Shown: piece by piece, positions 17,833 through 28,683 of the stretch
How positions within the stretch are numbered: the first letter of the stretch is position 1
Layout: each line of letters opens with the position of its first letter
From: a bacterium SCSIO 12643
GTDB lineage: Bacteria; Bacteroidota; Bacteroidia; Flavobacteriales_G; Salibacteraceae
Length of the DNA stretch: 64,000 nt
Direction: 5' to 3'
NCBI GenBank assembly: GCA_024398135.1
Contig: CP073750.1
Span: 3,720,001 to 3,784,000, forward strand
Program-made: the position numbers and the translations under genes
The notes under the pieces: model-generated
What the model was told of the DNA's origin: nothing
What the model saw: the letters and a program-made list of their open reading frames with translations, nothing else
Database searches by the model: none

Positions 17833-19188
17833 TTAAAATAACGTTTGTTCGTTACTAAACTGAATAATGGAGAGGGATGCATTTGTAGCCGTTTCCAGAT
17901 AATTGGAAATGTATTTGGAACTTATTCCGGATGGTTTTGCGGTGATGGTATGAGGTTGAAGTTGATTAAAATGCGTTGTTTTTTTGTGGGGTGCAATAAA
18001 TCCGAATCCATAAAATTGGAAATCTTTGATTAGAATAAAAGCTGTTTCATTTGATTTTCTCCCTTCTTCCCAGATCACAAAATCTTTAGGATGTTCAGAA
18101 TGATTATTCAACACATTAGAAAAGTTACTGTTGTGCTCTTCATCTGTAATGTGAGAAAGTCCGGCTATATCGATTTGACAAAATTTCGGATTGAGCTGAT
18201 AGGTTTTAACCAATTCATGTAAACGTTCCCGGGCGCTTAACATACTGTAAGCGGTGATCAGTTTTTTACCTGAGAATTTACCAGACATGATTCCGATTCG
18301 CCAGTTATTGTTTTGATCTGAATAATAACTGATATGAAACTTTTTAGGGTTGTGTTTTTGTGCTTTGTTATACGGTGGCCAGTATTTTCTTATTTCGGAG
18401 TCTTCGTACAACAATGCTAAAAACTCAGAACCTGTGAGATAATAGTCTATTTGGGCCACTTCTTTATGAAAAGCTGTAGACTTGGATGAAGTTTTATCAT
18501 TGGAGAAATGCTGCGCAATTCTGGATTTGATCTTAATGGCTTTTCCAATATACAGGATTTCACCCACGTCATTTTTTAGATAATATACTCCGGGCTGCTC
18601 GGGTAGGTTATTAAAGATTTCAATATCCAATCCTGACGGTAGATTGATTTCTTTTGATTTCCCCTGAATATAGGATTTCCAGTAATCCGAAATATCCCGT
18701 TGAAGCAACTCATGGAGCAGGTGTACTGTAGTGATGGTATCACTCATCGCCCGGTGTGCATTGGGATTATGGATATCAAAATACGAACTGATATTGCCTA
18801 AAGAATAAGATCGTTGTCCCGGAACGATTTTTCGGCTATATCGAACGGTACACATTTTCATTGGCGTAATAGGGAAGCCTGCTTCTTCCAATTGTTTTTT
18901 GACGAATGAATAGTCAAAATTGACATTGTGTGCCACAAAAACTTTGTCTTGTAATAATTCCGAAACGCGTGGTGCAATCTCATTAAAATCCGGGGCATCT
19001 TCAACCATTTGATTGGTGATTCCGGTGAGGTTGGTAATAAAACTGGGAATATGAATTCCCGGATCTACTAAAGATTCGTATTCTTCCAAAATGTTTTCGC
19101 CATCTGTAATCACAACAGCGATTTCAGTAATCTTAGATTGACTGGCATTTCCTCCGGTGGTTTCGATATCTACAACTGCGAATAACAT
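17833..19188 (-). CDS. DEDDh exonuclease plus GIY-YIG nuclease (DnaQ-UvrC/Cho-like)
   Basis: 451 residues. Residues 1-165 form a DnaQ-type 3'-5' exonuclease: Exo I VVDIETTG (Asp7, Glu9), Exo II AHNVNFDYSFV, and Exo III HRAMSDT with the late His and Asp. Residues about 195-275 are a GIY-YIG domain (PGVYYLKNDVGEILYIGKAI, then KIKSRIAQHF and a conserved late ...FLALLYEDSEI with Glu). This order matches the UvrC-like/Cho family fused to an epsilon-like exonuclease, found in several phyla. The C-terminal about 170 residues are family-specific. The likely role is DNA repair or processing in the cytoplasm. Confidence 0.92.
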   Translation of the reverse strand: MLFAVVDIETTGGNASQSKITEIAVVITDGENILEEYESLVDPGIHIPSFITNLTGITNQMVEDAPDFNEIAPRVSELLQDKVFVAHNVNFDYSFVKKQLEEAGFPITPMKMCTVRYSRKIVPGQRSYSLGNISSYFDIHNPNAHRAMSDTITTVHLLHELLQRDISDYWKSYIQGKSKEINLPSGLDIEIFNNLPEQPGVYYLKNDVGEILYIGKAIKIKSRIAQHFSNDKTSSKSTAFHKEVAQIDYYLTGSEFLALLYEDSEIRKYWPPYNKAQKHNPKKFHISYYSDQNNNWRIGIMSGKFSGKKLITAYSMLSARERLHELVKTYQLNPKFCQIDIAGLSHITDEEHNSNFSNVLNNHSEHPKDFVIWEEGRKSNETAFILIKDFQFYGFGFIAPHKKTTHFNQLQPHTITAKPSGISSKYISNYLETATNASLSIIQFSNEQTLF

Positions 19189-19264
19189 TGCTTCAAAAGT
19201 ATATGTTCTGCTTTTTGTAATTTGATTTTGCTGATATATTTGTGCATCTAATTAGAAAAGGATC

Positions 19265-19987
19265 GTGAGACTTGTACTAAACGCCATTCAAATCCTGTTG
19301 ATCTGGATATTGACCTTACTAAGTGCTATCTTAGGTTTGGTGATTTTACCGTTTGTAGGACAAAAAAAATCCATTTGGGTCAGTTCCAAAATATGGTCCG
19401 TACTGGTTTTGGGCGTGTCCGGAGTTAAAATAGAAGTGGAGGGCGTAGAGAATATTCCTACGGATCAACATGTCATTTATACTTCCAATCACGAGTCTGC
19501 ATTTGATATTCCCATTTTGTTTAAAACGATTCCGGTTCCACTATTTTTTCTAGCTAAAGCAGAATTGAAAAAAATCCCGGTATTTGGTTGGTATGTCGAA
19601 GCAGTGGGGATGGTCTTTGTAGATCGTAAGAACCATCAAAATGCGATGGAAAGTTTGAAAAAGGCCGGACGTGAGATCAAGAAAGGCAAAGATATTATTA
19701 CTTTTCCGGAAGGGACGCGCCCAAGAGATGGGCAAATGAAACTATTTAAAAGAGGTTCTTTTATTCTGGCGTTAGAAAATGAAATCAATATGGTTCCGGT
19801 GGCGATTATTGGTTCCAAATACATTAACCCTCCCGGGTACAAGATTAGACCAGGTAAGGTGACGGTGAAAATCGGTAAAATTGTAGATGTATCAGAATTT
19901 GATGTGAATAAACCGGATGTCCTGGCCAAACATATTGAAGATCAAGTGAGAGAAATGTACGGAATTCCGGTTAGAGTGGATGTCTAA
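19265..19987 (+). CDS. plsC: 1-acyl-sn-glycerol-3-phosphate acyltransferase
   Basis: 240 residues from a GTG start preceded by AAAGGATC. N-terminal hydrophobic segments (ILLIWILTLLSAILGLVILP) anchor it to the inner membrane. The acyltransferase motifs are complete: NHESAFD (His76-X4-Asp81) and FPEGTR (147-152), with a VPVAI strand later. It transfers an acyl chain to lysophosphatidate to make phosphatidate. Its end overlaps the convergent thiF-like gene by 4 bp. Confidence 0.92.
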   Translation: MRLVLNAIQILLIWILTLLSAILGLVILPFVGQKKSIWVSSKIWSVLVLGVSGVKIEVEGVENIPTDQHVIYTSNHESAFDIPILFKTIPVPLFFLAKAELKKIPVFGWYVEAVGMVFVDRKNHQNAMESLKKAGREIKKGKDIITFPEGTRPRDGQMKLFKRGSFILALENEINMVPVAIIGSKYINPPGYKIRPGKVTVKIGKIVDVSEFDVNKPDVLAKHIEDQVREMYGIPVRVDV

Positions 19988-21048
19988 TCTTGATATTGTT
20001 CCAAACCGCCTTCTAAACTGTAAAACTGATTTTTGAACTCATGCTTTTGTAATAACATGATGGCTTGCTGACTTGTAACCCCTTGATTACAATAGATCAG
20101 AATAGCACCATCTTTAGGGATTTCATCTAATCTCCAGTCTAGTTCTACAAATGGAATGTGTTGTCCACCTATATGATATACTTCACGTTCTTGTTCAGAT
20201 CTGACATCCAATACTTGAAATTCCTTTTCTGATGCTTTGAAATCTTTTAAAGAAATGAATTGATATGCAGAAGGAACTTCACATTCTAAAGCATAATCTT
20301 CTTCTAGTTGGGTAATATTTAATGATTCGTCTTTTGTGACATTCAAAATCATTTGTTGCATGCTGAGGGTGTTGTAGGTCAGTAGTTTACCAGATAATGG
20401 TGTGCCAATATTACAAATCATTTTAATGACTTCATTGGCTTGAAAACTCCCTATAATCCCCGGTAAAATACCTAGTACGCCAATTTGTGAACAATTTGGA
20501 ACTTCACCAGCTTTAGGAGGTGTGGGAAACACACAACGATAGGTCGGTCCGCCTTTGTAATTAAAAACAGATACCTGACCTTCAAATTTGTAAATGGAGC
20601 CGAATACCACTGGTTTTTGAGCTAAAACGGCAGCATCATTAATTAAATAACGGGTAGGGAAGTTGTCTGTTCCATCTACCACAATATCATATGATTCAAA
20701 AAGCTTTACGGCATTTAAAGTGGTCAGTCTTTCTGTATAGGTTTCAAATTGGATAAATGGATTGAGTACAGCTAGTTTTTTTGCAGCTACTTCAGCTTTG
20801 TATTTTCCTACATCCTCATGATTATACAATACCTGACGTTGAAGATTACTTACATCAATACGATCATGATCGATGATTCCAATGGTGCCTACACCCGCTG
20901 CAGCTAAATATTGTAGAATGGGGCATCCCAGTCCACCCGCGCCAATCATTAAAACTTTGGCAGACTTTAGCTTTTCCTGACCTTCAGCACCAATTTCATT
21001 TAAGATCAGATGACGATTGTATTGTTGTTGCTCTTTTTCTGTAAACAT
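19984..21048 (-). CDS. thiF: ThiF/MoeB-type sulfur-carrier adenylyltransferase with rhodanese domain
   Basis: 354 residues. The N-terminal two-thirds is an E1-like adenylyltransferase: nucleotide loop GAGGLG (36-41), a ...DVSNLQRQ segment (the Arg that contacts ATP) and DGTDNFPTRYLIND. The C-terminal 100 residues form a rhodanese domain with active Cys320 in YCNQGVTS. Such fusions adenylate the C-terminal Gly of ThiS (or MoaD) and feed it sulfur. The strand and the thi genes upstream point to ThiS as partner, although MoeB service for molybdopterin is possible because moeA lies elsewhere in the window. It is separated from thiH by 1.6 kb of accessory genes. Confidence 0.88.
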   Translation of the reverse strand: MFTEKEQQQYNRHLILNEIGAEGQEKLKSAKVLMIGAGGLGCPILQYLAAAGVGTIGIIDHDRIDVSNLQRQVLYNHEDVGKYKAEVAAKKLAVLNPFIQFETYTERLTTLNAVKLFESYDIVVDGTDNFPTRYLINDAAVLAQKPVVFGSIYKFEGQVSVFNYKGGPTYRCVFPTPPKAGEVPNCSQIGVLGILPGIIGSFQANEVIKMICNIGTPLSGKLLTYNTLSMQQMILNVTKDESLNITQLEEDYALECEVPSAYQFISLKDFKASEKEFQVLDVRSEQEREVYHIGGQHIPFVELDWRLDEIPKDGAILIYCNQGVTSQQAIMLLQKHEFKNQFYSLEGGLEQYQD

Positions 21049-21100
21049 GCAGCTACAAAGATAGAGAAGGGCTGATAGAAATTAGGTGAAAATCTTATGG

Positions 21101-21193
21101 AACAATAACTTTTATAATTCGAATTAAAGTAAAAGTGAATCAATTAGGGCGATTTTCATAAGTAGGTAAGAAGGAACGCTTATAGCTATTGTT
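21101..21193. repeat. attC-like inverted-repeat element after parE
   Basis: Arms AACAATA (21101-21107) and TATTGTT (21187-21193) enclose 79 bp. Read on the minus strand it begins 16 bp after the parE stop. The 5' side reads gctaacaatagctataagc, almost identical to gctaacaatggctataagc in the 21860-21953 element. Inner bases continue the partial symmetry (TATAAGCG against TATAATTCG). Size, position 3' of a gene and shared boxes are as in integron attC sites. Confidence 0.45.
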
Positions 21194-21208
21194 AGCTATA
21201 GCCATTTT

Positions 21209-21508
21209 TTATTCATTTAGTCGCGATTCGATATCCATTCTTTGATGTAAAACTCTGATAATTTCAATTACCTGTTTCTTAGAGTTCGTTTTGTAAAAAA
21301 TGGAATGAGATTTTATTTTGGAACGGAAATACCCTTTTTTAAGGTGGTCATAATTTTTTCCGGACTTTGGATTATTTGCCAAATACTCAATTTCGTCCAT
21401 TATAAGGTTGAAATATCTATCTGCTTGTTCAAGTGACCAGTTTTCATAAGTGTAAATCCAAATGTTTTCTAAATCTTGATTTGCTTCGTGACTGATTTTA
21501 TACTTCAT
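21209..21508 (-). CDS. parE: ParE/RelE-superfamily toxin
   Basis: 99 residues, normal for the family. The fold pattern is typical: YKISHEANQDLENIWIYT, a helical hairpin with WSLEQADRYFNLIMDEIE, the LANNPKSGKNYDHLKKG turn, and C-terminal strands FYKTNSKKQVIEIIRVLHQRMD. ParE proteins poison gyrase, while RelE relatives cut mRNA; the EIIRVLHQR.D end is ParE-like. ATG overlaps the stop of the antitoxin gene (ATGA). It lies inside the thi gene cluster, next to an attC-like element. Confidence 0.9.
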   Translation of the reverse strand: MKYKISHEANQDLENIWIYTYENWSLEQADRYFNLIMDEIEYLANNPKSGKNYDHLKKGYFRSKIKSHSIFYKTNSKKQVIEIIRVLHQRMDIESRLNE

Positions 21509-21756
21509 TCTTCAGTCAAATATCTATTATGAAGACTATTTAAAAGTTCTTTACGGTCGAAATTTTCAACAAAACCAGATTTCTCACCCTTTTTTAACTT
21601 TTTAATCAACTCGGTTTTTTTAGATTCTTCGTGCTCGAACATCCTTAATGCTGCCCTTACAACCTCACTTGCTGAAGTATATTTTCCAGTTTTAATCTGT
21701 TGGCTTATAAAACTGTCAAAATAATCGCCTAATAATATAGATGTATTTTTTGCCAT
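21505..21756 (-). CDS. parD: ParD-family antitoxin
   Basis: 83 residues. The N-terminal ribbon-helix-helix (SILLGDYFDSFISQQIKTGK, then TSASEVVRAALRMFEHEE) is diagnostic of ParD/CopG-type type II antitoxins, which dimerise and bind their own promoter. The C-terminal tail (LIKKLKKGEKSGFVENFDRK) would wrap the ParE toxin. It is coupled to parE by a 4-bp overlap and is preceded by its own promoter and palindromic operator. Confidence 0.92.
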   Translation of the reverse strand: MAKNTSILLGDYFDSFISQQIKTGKYTSASEVVRAALRMFEHEESKKTELIKKLKKGEKSGFVENFDRKELLNSLHNRYLTEE

Positions 21757-21775
21757 AATTCCAAAAATATCACTT

Positions 21776-21783
21776 CAAATATA
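21776..21783 (-). promoter_or_regulatory. -7 promoter box of parDE
   Basis: The minus strand reads TATATTTG, a perfect TAnnTTTG. It lies about 20 nt before the parD ATG, and the operator overlaps it. It shows that the pair can be transcribed independently of the surrounding thi genes. Confidence 0.6.
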
Positions 21784-21797
21784 CCAAATGTTGGTAT
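21781..21797. promoter_or_regulatory. parDE operator (7-3-7 inverted repeat)
   Basis: ATACCAA-ATG-TTGGTAT is a perfect inverted repeat overlapping the -7 box, as expected for ParD autorepression. Confidence 0.65.
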
Positions 21798-21859
21798 TAA
21801 ATCGAAATAGGGTTTTCTGATTTCGTTTTAGATGGGTTGTGGCTAATGAATTTAGTGGA

Positions 21860-21953
21860 CTAACAATTACGTTGTTTAAAGCTTAGTATTTTAAGTGCCT
21901 GCTAAAATTTCCAAAGTAGGCGACAACAAACAGTTGCTTATAGCCATTGTTAG
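21860..21953. repeat. attC-like inverted-repeat element after the orphan secreted protein
   Basis: CTAACAAT (21860-21867) and ATTGTTAG (21946-21953) are perfect 8-bp inverted repeats enclosing 78 bp, for a total of 94 bp. On the minus strand it begins 6 bp after the stop of the 21960-22505 gene. Inner bases keep partial symmetry (TATAAGC against TTTAAAGC). It shares the box CTAACAATrGCTATAAGC with 21101-21193. The G^TTAG arm resembles the cleaved box of integron attC sites, but the remaining R-box bases only partly fit. Confidence 0.5.
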
Positions 21954-21959
21954 CTACTG

Positions 21960-22505
21960 CTATTTTTTTCTTCTAAAAATATAGTGTCTTGGTTTATTTA
22001 AATCAGTAATGTCCATAATTGTTAATTCGCTTTCATTTAAGCTTATAATTTTAAATGTCCTTATACTTGGAGGCTCGTATAAATTTGGCCCATGAAACCG
22101 ATATTTCTCTATTGTAAACGTATTTTTTAAGGTATCTAAATGAAAAATACCATAACAATGGCCGAAGAGTAGTTTGTTCTCATATTGAAAATCCCACTCA
22201 CAACTACATATTGTATCGTCCTTTGTAAATGATTCTGTTTGATAGGCTTTATTCCGAATTTTAGCATCTTCTGCACTAATAAAAAAAAGTAAAAAAGGTA
22301 TATCCTTCATGTACCTCCTTTTATTGGTTTTCTGATCACTATGGTAATACTTTTCACTAAGTTTTCCTTTTTGTTCTCCTTTTATCCCTACTTGGACTAA
22401 TCGATATTCCCGATTATTTAATTTTAATTCTGAATAATCTATTGTGAATTGAGCTTTTGTGGTGAGAAAGGTCACGAGGGAAATTATTATGAGAAGGTAT
22501 TTCAT
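21960..22505 (-). CDS. orphan exported protein in the thi gene cluster
   Basis: 181 residues. Signal peptide MKYLLIIISLVTFLTTKA|QF. The mature part has three Cys in CSCEWDF and FGHCYGIF and many Tyr/Lys, and it ends basic (FRRKK). No family is recognised. Its placement is what matters: same strand as the thi genes, followed within 6 bp by an attC-like element and then by the ParDE unit. It therefore looks like a cassette gene rather than part of thiamine synthesis. Confidence 0.6.
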   Translation of the reverse strand: MKYLLIIISLVTFLTTKAQFTIDYSELKLNNREYRLVQVGIKGEQKGKLSEKYYHSDQKTNKRRYMKDIPFLLFFISAEDAKIRNKAYQTESFTKDDTICSCEWDFQYENKLLFGHCYGIFHLDTLKNTFTIEKYRFHGPNLYEPPSIRTFKIISLNESELTIMDITDLNKPRHYIFRRKK

Positions 22506-22655
22506 AGTATTGTTTTTTTGCTGTAGGTTTTGAAGTCAGTATTTGTTTTTTAATGGTTGTCAACAATTGTATAAATATAAGATCTAATCTAAATAACTTC
22601 AAAAGACTATAACCATTTACAATAGGATATTTCATTATATATGCTTGCCTGATAA

Positions 22656-23774
22656 TCAAGTCATTGGTAAGAACTGTTCCCAATCTTTCCAAACGACTTC
22701 AAAGCCTTTGGATTGCAGCATTTGTTCAATTTCTTCGGTAGTTCGATTATCAGAAATTTCAAATTGTTCCAATGATTCCGGTTCTACTGCATAGCCTCCC
22801 GGATTGGTTTTAGATTCTGCGCTTACGGTTGTAATTCCTAAATGGACGACATGATCTCTAAATAATTCACTTTCTCTGGTCGATAGCGATAGCTCCACAT
22901 CTTCATCAAATAATCGATACGCACAGATTAATTGCACCAAATCAGCATCGGTCATTTCCACTTTGGGTTGAACATCACCGGTATGCGGACGTAACCTTGG
23001 AAACGAAATAGAATATTTGGTTTTCCAATAGGTCTTTTGGAGATATTTTAAATGCAATGCAGTGAAGAAACTATCTGCACGCCAATCTTCCAGACCAAAT
23101 AATGCGCCTAAACCAATTTTATGAATTCCAGCCCTTCCCAGACGATCCGGGGTTTCCAGACGATATTGGAAATTGGATTTTTTACCCTTGGGATGATGTT
23201 TTCTGTATTCTTCCTGATGATAGGTTTCCTGATATACCAAAACCGCATATAATCCATTTTCAATCAAAAGTTCGTATTCGTTTTGATCTAATGGTTGTAC
23301 TTCAATGGTGATATTGGCAAACTGTGATCGGATGAGTTGAATGGCATGATTGATATAATCTACACCGACAGTTCTGTTAGCTTCACCGGTAACGAGTAGG
23401 ATATGATCGTAACCTTTTGATTTTAAATAAGCCACTTCTTGCAAAATCTCATCATCGGTAAGTGTACGCCTAGGGATTTTGTTGGTAAAACTAAAACCAC
23501 AATACGTACAAACGTTTTGACATTCATTACTCAAATACATAGGTGCATACATCTGCATGGTATTGCCAAAACGTTTTTTGGTTTGCCGCATGCTGATTTG
23601 CGCCATTTGTTCCAAAAATGGTTTGGCAGCAGGGGAGATCAAAGCTTTGAAATCCTCCAAAGTTCTTTTGGGGGCATACAGCGCATGTTGTACATCTGCT
23701 GTAGTTTTAGAAAGGATACTATCTAAAGTATGCTCCCAGTTATATTGATCAAATATGTCTTTAAACGTTTGCAT
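22656..23774 (-). CDS. thiH: 2-iminoacetate synthase (tyrosine lyase)
   Basis: 372 residues, usual length. The radical-SAM cluster motif is Cys85-x3-Cys89-x2-Cys92 (ECQNVCTYCGF). The enzyme cleaves tyrosine to dehydroglycine (2-iminoacetate) plus p-cresol for the thiazole ring, using an oxygen-sensitive 4Fe-4S cluster. Its presence instead of ThiO indicates the ThiH route. The ATG overlaps the thiG stop by 1 bp (TAATG). The next thi gene (thiF) lies 1.6 kb further on, after two accessory units. Confidence 0.95.
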   Translation of the reverse strand: MQTFKDIFDQYNWEHTLDSILSKTTADVQHALYAPKRTLEDFKALISPAAKPFLEQMAQISMRQTKKRFGNTMQMYAPMYLSNECQNVCTYCGFSFTNKIPRRTLTDDEILQEVAYLKSKGYDHILLVTGEANRTVGVDYINHAIQLIRSQFANITIEVQPLDQNEYELLIENGLYAVLVYQETYHQEEYRKHHPKGKKSNFQYRLETPDRLGRAGIHKIGLGALFGLEDWRADSFFTALHLKYLQKTYWKTKYSISFPRLRPHTGDVQPKVEMTDADLVQLICAYRLFDEDVELSLSTRESELFRDHVVHLGITTVSAESKTNPGGYAVEPESLEQFEISDNRTTEEIEQMLQSKGFEVVWKDWEQFLPMT

Positions 23775-24550
23775 TAATTCGATTCACTTAAGAAACTCGT
23801 TAACGGACTACTTGCTTCCGCGTGTTTTTGGATCGGAGCCAATTTGGCTTCATAGGCCATACGTCCAGCTTCCACAGCCATTTTAAACGCTTTGGCCATT
23901 TCAACCGGGTTTTGAGAAACCGCGATAGCAGTATTCACCAATACTGCATCAGCACCCAATTCCATGGCATGTGCGGCATGTGAAGGGCTACCAATTCCAG
24001 CGTCTACTACCACAGGGACATTACTTTGTTCGATAATGATTTCCAGGAAGTCCATGGTTTTTAAACCTTTGTTACTTCCAATAGGTGCACCCAAAGGCAT
24101 CACACATTGGGTCCCGACTTCTTCCAATCTTTTACATAAAACCGGATCGGCATGGATATAGGGCATCACTACAAAACCCAATTTTACCAATTCTTCAGCG
24201 GCTTTTAAGGTCTCAATTGGATCCGGAAGTAGGTACTTGGGATCCGGGTGGATTTCCAGTTTTACCCAGTTGGTTTCCAGTGCTTCTCTGGACAACTGAG
24301 CCGCAAATACAGCTTCTTTGGCATTTCTTACACCAGAAGTATTTGGGAGTAAGTTAATCCGTGGATGATTCAGATGTGTCAGAATATCATCTTGTTCATT
24401 CTGAACATCCACACGTTTTAAAGCTACCGTGATGAGCTCACTTTCTGAAGTCAACAAGGCATCACGCATGAGTTGACTGGAACTGAACTTTCCCGTTCCG
24501 GTAAATAGTCTGGAATGAAACGTTTTATCTGCTATATGTAATGTTTCCAT
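23774..24550 (-). CDS. thiG: thiazole synthase
   Basis: 258 residues, TIM barrel. The Schiff-base lysine is in WVKLEIHPD (Lys97), and the phosphate-binding region is [20 protein letters not shown]. ThiG joins deoxyxylulose 5-phosphate, the ThiS thiocarboxylate and 2-iminoacetate into the thiazole phosphate. The ends are tightly packed: 10 bp after thiE and 1-bp overlap with thiH. Confidence 0.96.
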   Translation of the reverse strand: METLHIADKTFHSRLFTGTGKFSSSQLMRDALLTSESELITVALKRVDVQNEQDDILTHLNHPRINLLPNTSGVRNAKEAVFAAQLSREALETNWVKLEIHPDPKYLLPDPIETLKAAEELVKLGFVVMPYIHADPVLCKRLEEVGTQCVMPLGAPIGSNKGLKTMDFLEIIIEQSNVPVVVDAGIGSPSHAAHAMELGADAVLVNTAIAVSQNPVEMAKAFKMAVEAGRMAYEAKLAPIQKHAEASSPLTSFLSESN

Positions 24551-24560
24551 TTTCTTGTTT

Positions 24561-25166
24561 TTACAAAGTAGGAATGGCTAAAATGTCTTTGATACTTTCC
24601 GGGGATTGATGTGAGATCAGTCCGGAAATAGCGATTCCATAAATGTTTGTTTTTAATAAATCATTGAAGTCCGCTTGTGTAATTCCTCCAATCGCGTAAA
24701 TAGGAGTAGTGGCCCCTGCATGCTTCAATTTTGAGACGATACTTTGATATCCCTCAAGCCCAAGAATGGGACTTAAATTCTTTTTGGTTGTAGTGTATCT
24801 AAATGGCCCCAGTCCAATGTAATCTACTTTTTGTGCAATGAGTTTTTTACAATCTTCGAATGTATTCGCAGTTCCTCCAATAATCTGGTGCGGAGCCAAA
24901 AGTTCACGCGCTTCTATAGGACTGATATCATTTTGTCCCAAATGCACCCCATCGGCATGAATTTCTTTGGCCAAAGCCACATGATCGTTGATGATAAATG
25001 TAGCTTGATGCGTTTTACAAATCTGTTGCGCTGCCAGAGCCAATTCTAAAAGTTCTTGTCCCTTCAAGTTTTTAGCACGTAGTTGTACCAAACGAATACC
25101 TGCTTCACAAACATTTTGGATGTTTTGCAAATGGTACTCTTGCGATATGTAATACCATTTATCCAT
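24561..25166 (-). CDS. thiE: thiamine-phosphate synthase
   Basis: 201 residues from ATG at 25166 ([11 protein letters not shown]), which gives an 8-bp overlap with the thiD stop. A longer frame to 25250 is only thiD shadow. TIM barrel with [34 protein letters not shown] (pyrophosphate and Mg binding), a [12 protein letters not shown] loop and AIGGI. All the usual ThiE residues (Q.R.K, ND, D..HLGQ.D, GP...T.TK, GGI) are visible, so this copy is the likely working enzyme that couples HMP-PP with thiazole phosphate. Confidence 0.93.
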   Translation of the reverse strand: MDKWYYISQEYHLQNIQNVCEAGIRLVQLRAKNLKGQELLELALAAQQICKTHQATFIINDHVALAKEIHADGVHLGQNDISPIEARELLAPHQIIGGTANTFEDCKKLIAQKVDYIGLGPFRYTTTKKNLSPILGLEGYQSIVSKLKHAGATTPIYAIGGITQADFNDLLKTNIYGIAISGLISHQSPESIKDILAIPTL

Positions 25167-25905
25167 GATAGCCCAATAAAGTTTGATTTGAACCCAATAC
25201 CTTTTCCGTATACATTTTACCTTTTGTGCAAGCATCTTCCAATGAATCACCTAAGGCCAAATACCCGGTAATCGCAGAAGAGAGTACACAGCCACTTCCA
25301 TGTTTTTCAGTAACATCTGTGTTTGCAGGCGTTAGTTCTACGGAAGAACCGCTTCTGAAATACAATTGATCATATCCAACCTTTTCGAGATCATGTCCAC
25401 CTTTGAGCAACAGATTAGTTTTAGAAGTAATAAAAGCAATAGTCTGTGAGATATTCAGCTTCGGACATAATGTTTGTATTTCAGGCAAGTTAGGGGTGAT
25501 CAAATAGATTTTGCGCAGTACACTTTCCAAAACAGTATCATTTGATTCATGGAACACATAATCCGAACTGGATTTCAAAACCGGATCTAAAACAATTTTG
25601 ATTTGATTGTTTTTGCTGATCAAATAATCTGTGATTTGATCCAGAACTTCCCAGTTTTCAATAACGCCAATCTTCACCAAATCTATGTGGAATCTCTCAA
25701 ATAAAAGATCGATTTGGTGTCTCATGATATTGGTGTCAGTCCATAAACAATCATCCATGCGAATATCATTCTGAATGGTATTTGTAGAACATACCACTAA
25801 ACCATAACACTGAAGTTGTTCCAGAGTTTTGATATCAGCCAATAATCCGGCACCTCCCGAAGGATCTAATCCGGCAATGGTCAATATGTACGGTCTGTTT
25901 TTCAT
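25159..25905 (-). CDS. thiD: hydroxymethylpyrimidine/phosphomethylpyrimidine kinase
   Basis: 248 residues from ATG at 25905 (MKNRPYILTIAGLDPSGGAG), which overlaps the upstream stop as ATGA. Ribokinase-fold motifs: AGLDPSGGAG with the substrate-binding region, IVLDPVLKSSSD, LLLKGGHD and the late HGSGCVLSSAI with the catalytic anion-hole GSGC. The enzyme phosphorylates HMP twice to HMP-PP. It sits between two ThiE-family genes. Confidence 0.94.
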   Translation of the reverse strand: MKNRPYILTIAGLDPSGGAGLLADIKTLEQLQCYGLVVCSTNTIQNDIRMDDCLWTDTNIMRHQIDLLFERFHIDLVKIGVIENWEVLDQITDYLISKNNQIKIVLDPVLKSSSDYVFHESNDTVLESVLRKIYLITPNLPEIQTLCPKLNISQTIAFITSKTNLLLKGGHDLEKVGYDQLYFRSGSSVELTPANTDVTEKHGSGCVLSSAITGYLALGDSLEDACTKGKMYTEKVLGSNQTLLGYHG

Positions 25906-26498
25906 GTTAAAGCCGTCTGATATTGTTTTTGGATATTTTGAAAGCTTTGTAATGGATTGGTGGCTTGCCAAATGCTTCCCAATACCGCTACACCATCATA
26001 TCCGAGTTTTAGTGTCTGTGCAATGTTATCCGGATGAATTCCACCCAGTCCAACAATCAGTCGATCTTGACGGTGTACATTAAATTGCTTGCCTGAATAT
26101 CCGTTTTTGGAGATAGAGTCAAATACCGGACTTAGGATGTAATAATCTAAATGCGTTTGAAATGTTTGAATCGATGTCACATCATGAAACGAACTACTCA
26201 CTACGAAATCTTGTGCATAATACGTATTTACATATTGATCAAAATCTGCGATTTCGGATTTCGTACGATCCGGAATATGAATCCCCCTCAATCCGTATTG
26301 GATACACAATTCATGGTATTCATGAATCATGATTTTACGATGATATTGGGATTCAATTTGTTCGATTAAATCCTGATATGCCTCCATAGAATATCCGGGT
26401 TTGCGTAAATGCAAGTACTTCAATCCATTTTGAAACATTTGGTTGATCCAATTTGTTTCATTTGGAATGTGGTGCTCAGATGTAACTACAATAAGCAT
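25902..26498 (-). CDS. ThiE/TenI-family protein (second copy)
   Basis: 198 residues. It is shorter and more diverged than the 24561-25166 ThiE. It keeps the barrel signature (KYLHLRKPGYS, IMIHEYHELCIQYGLRGIHI, VVSSSFHD, YILSPVFDSISKNGYSGKQF, VGLGGI) but lacks several ThiE residues: HEY replaces the ND of the Mg site, and HIPDRT replaces HLGQND. This pattern fits TenI (thiazole tautomerase) or a moonlighting ThiE homologue that is common beside thiC in Bacteroidota. It overlaps thiD by ATGA. Confidence 0.82.
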   Translation of the reverse strand: MLIVVTSEHHIPNETNWINQMFQNGLKYLHLRKPGYSMEAYQDLIEQIESQYHRKIMIHEYHELCIQYGLRGIHIPDRTKSEIADFDQYVNTYYAQDFVVSSSFHDVTSIQTFQTHLDYYILSPVFDSISKNGYSGKQFNVHRQDRLIVGLGGIHPDNIAQTLKLGYDGVAVLGSIWQATNPLQSFQNIQKQYQTALT

Positions 26499-26522
26499 AT
26501 CAGAATTTAATTTGAGTTCATT

Positions 26523-28606
<2,084 letters not shown>

Positions 28607-28683
28607 ATTCAAAATGCTTTGCATTGAAATAGGGTAAACCAAAAAATAAAATGAAATAATACGTAGTATTCCGAACGAACACT

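Noticed and set aside
22414-22692. 92-codon frame between thiH and the orphan gene
   Set aside because: It overlaps the ends of both real genes, and its translation is Lys/Ile-rich without domain character.
23102-24357. several plus-strand frames opposite thiH and thiG
   Set aside because: They are antisense shadows; the minus-strand genes have full motif support.
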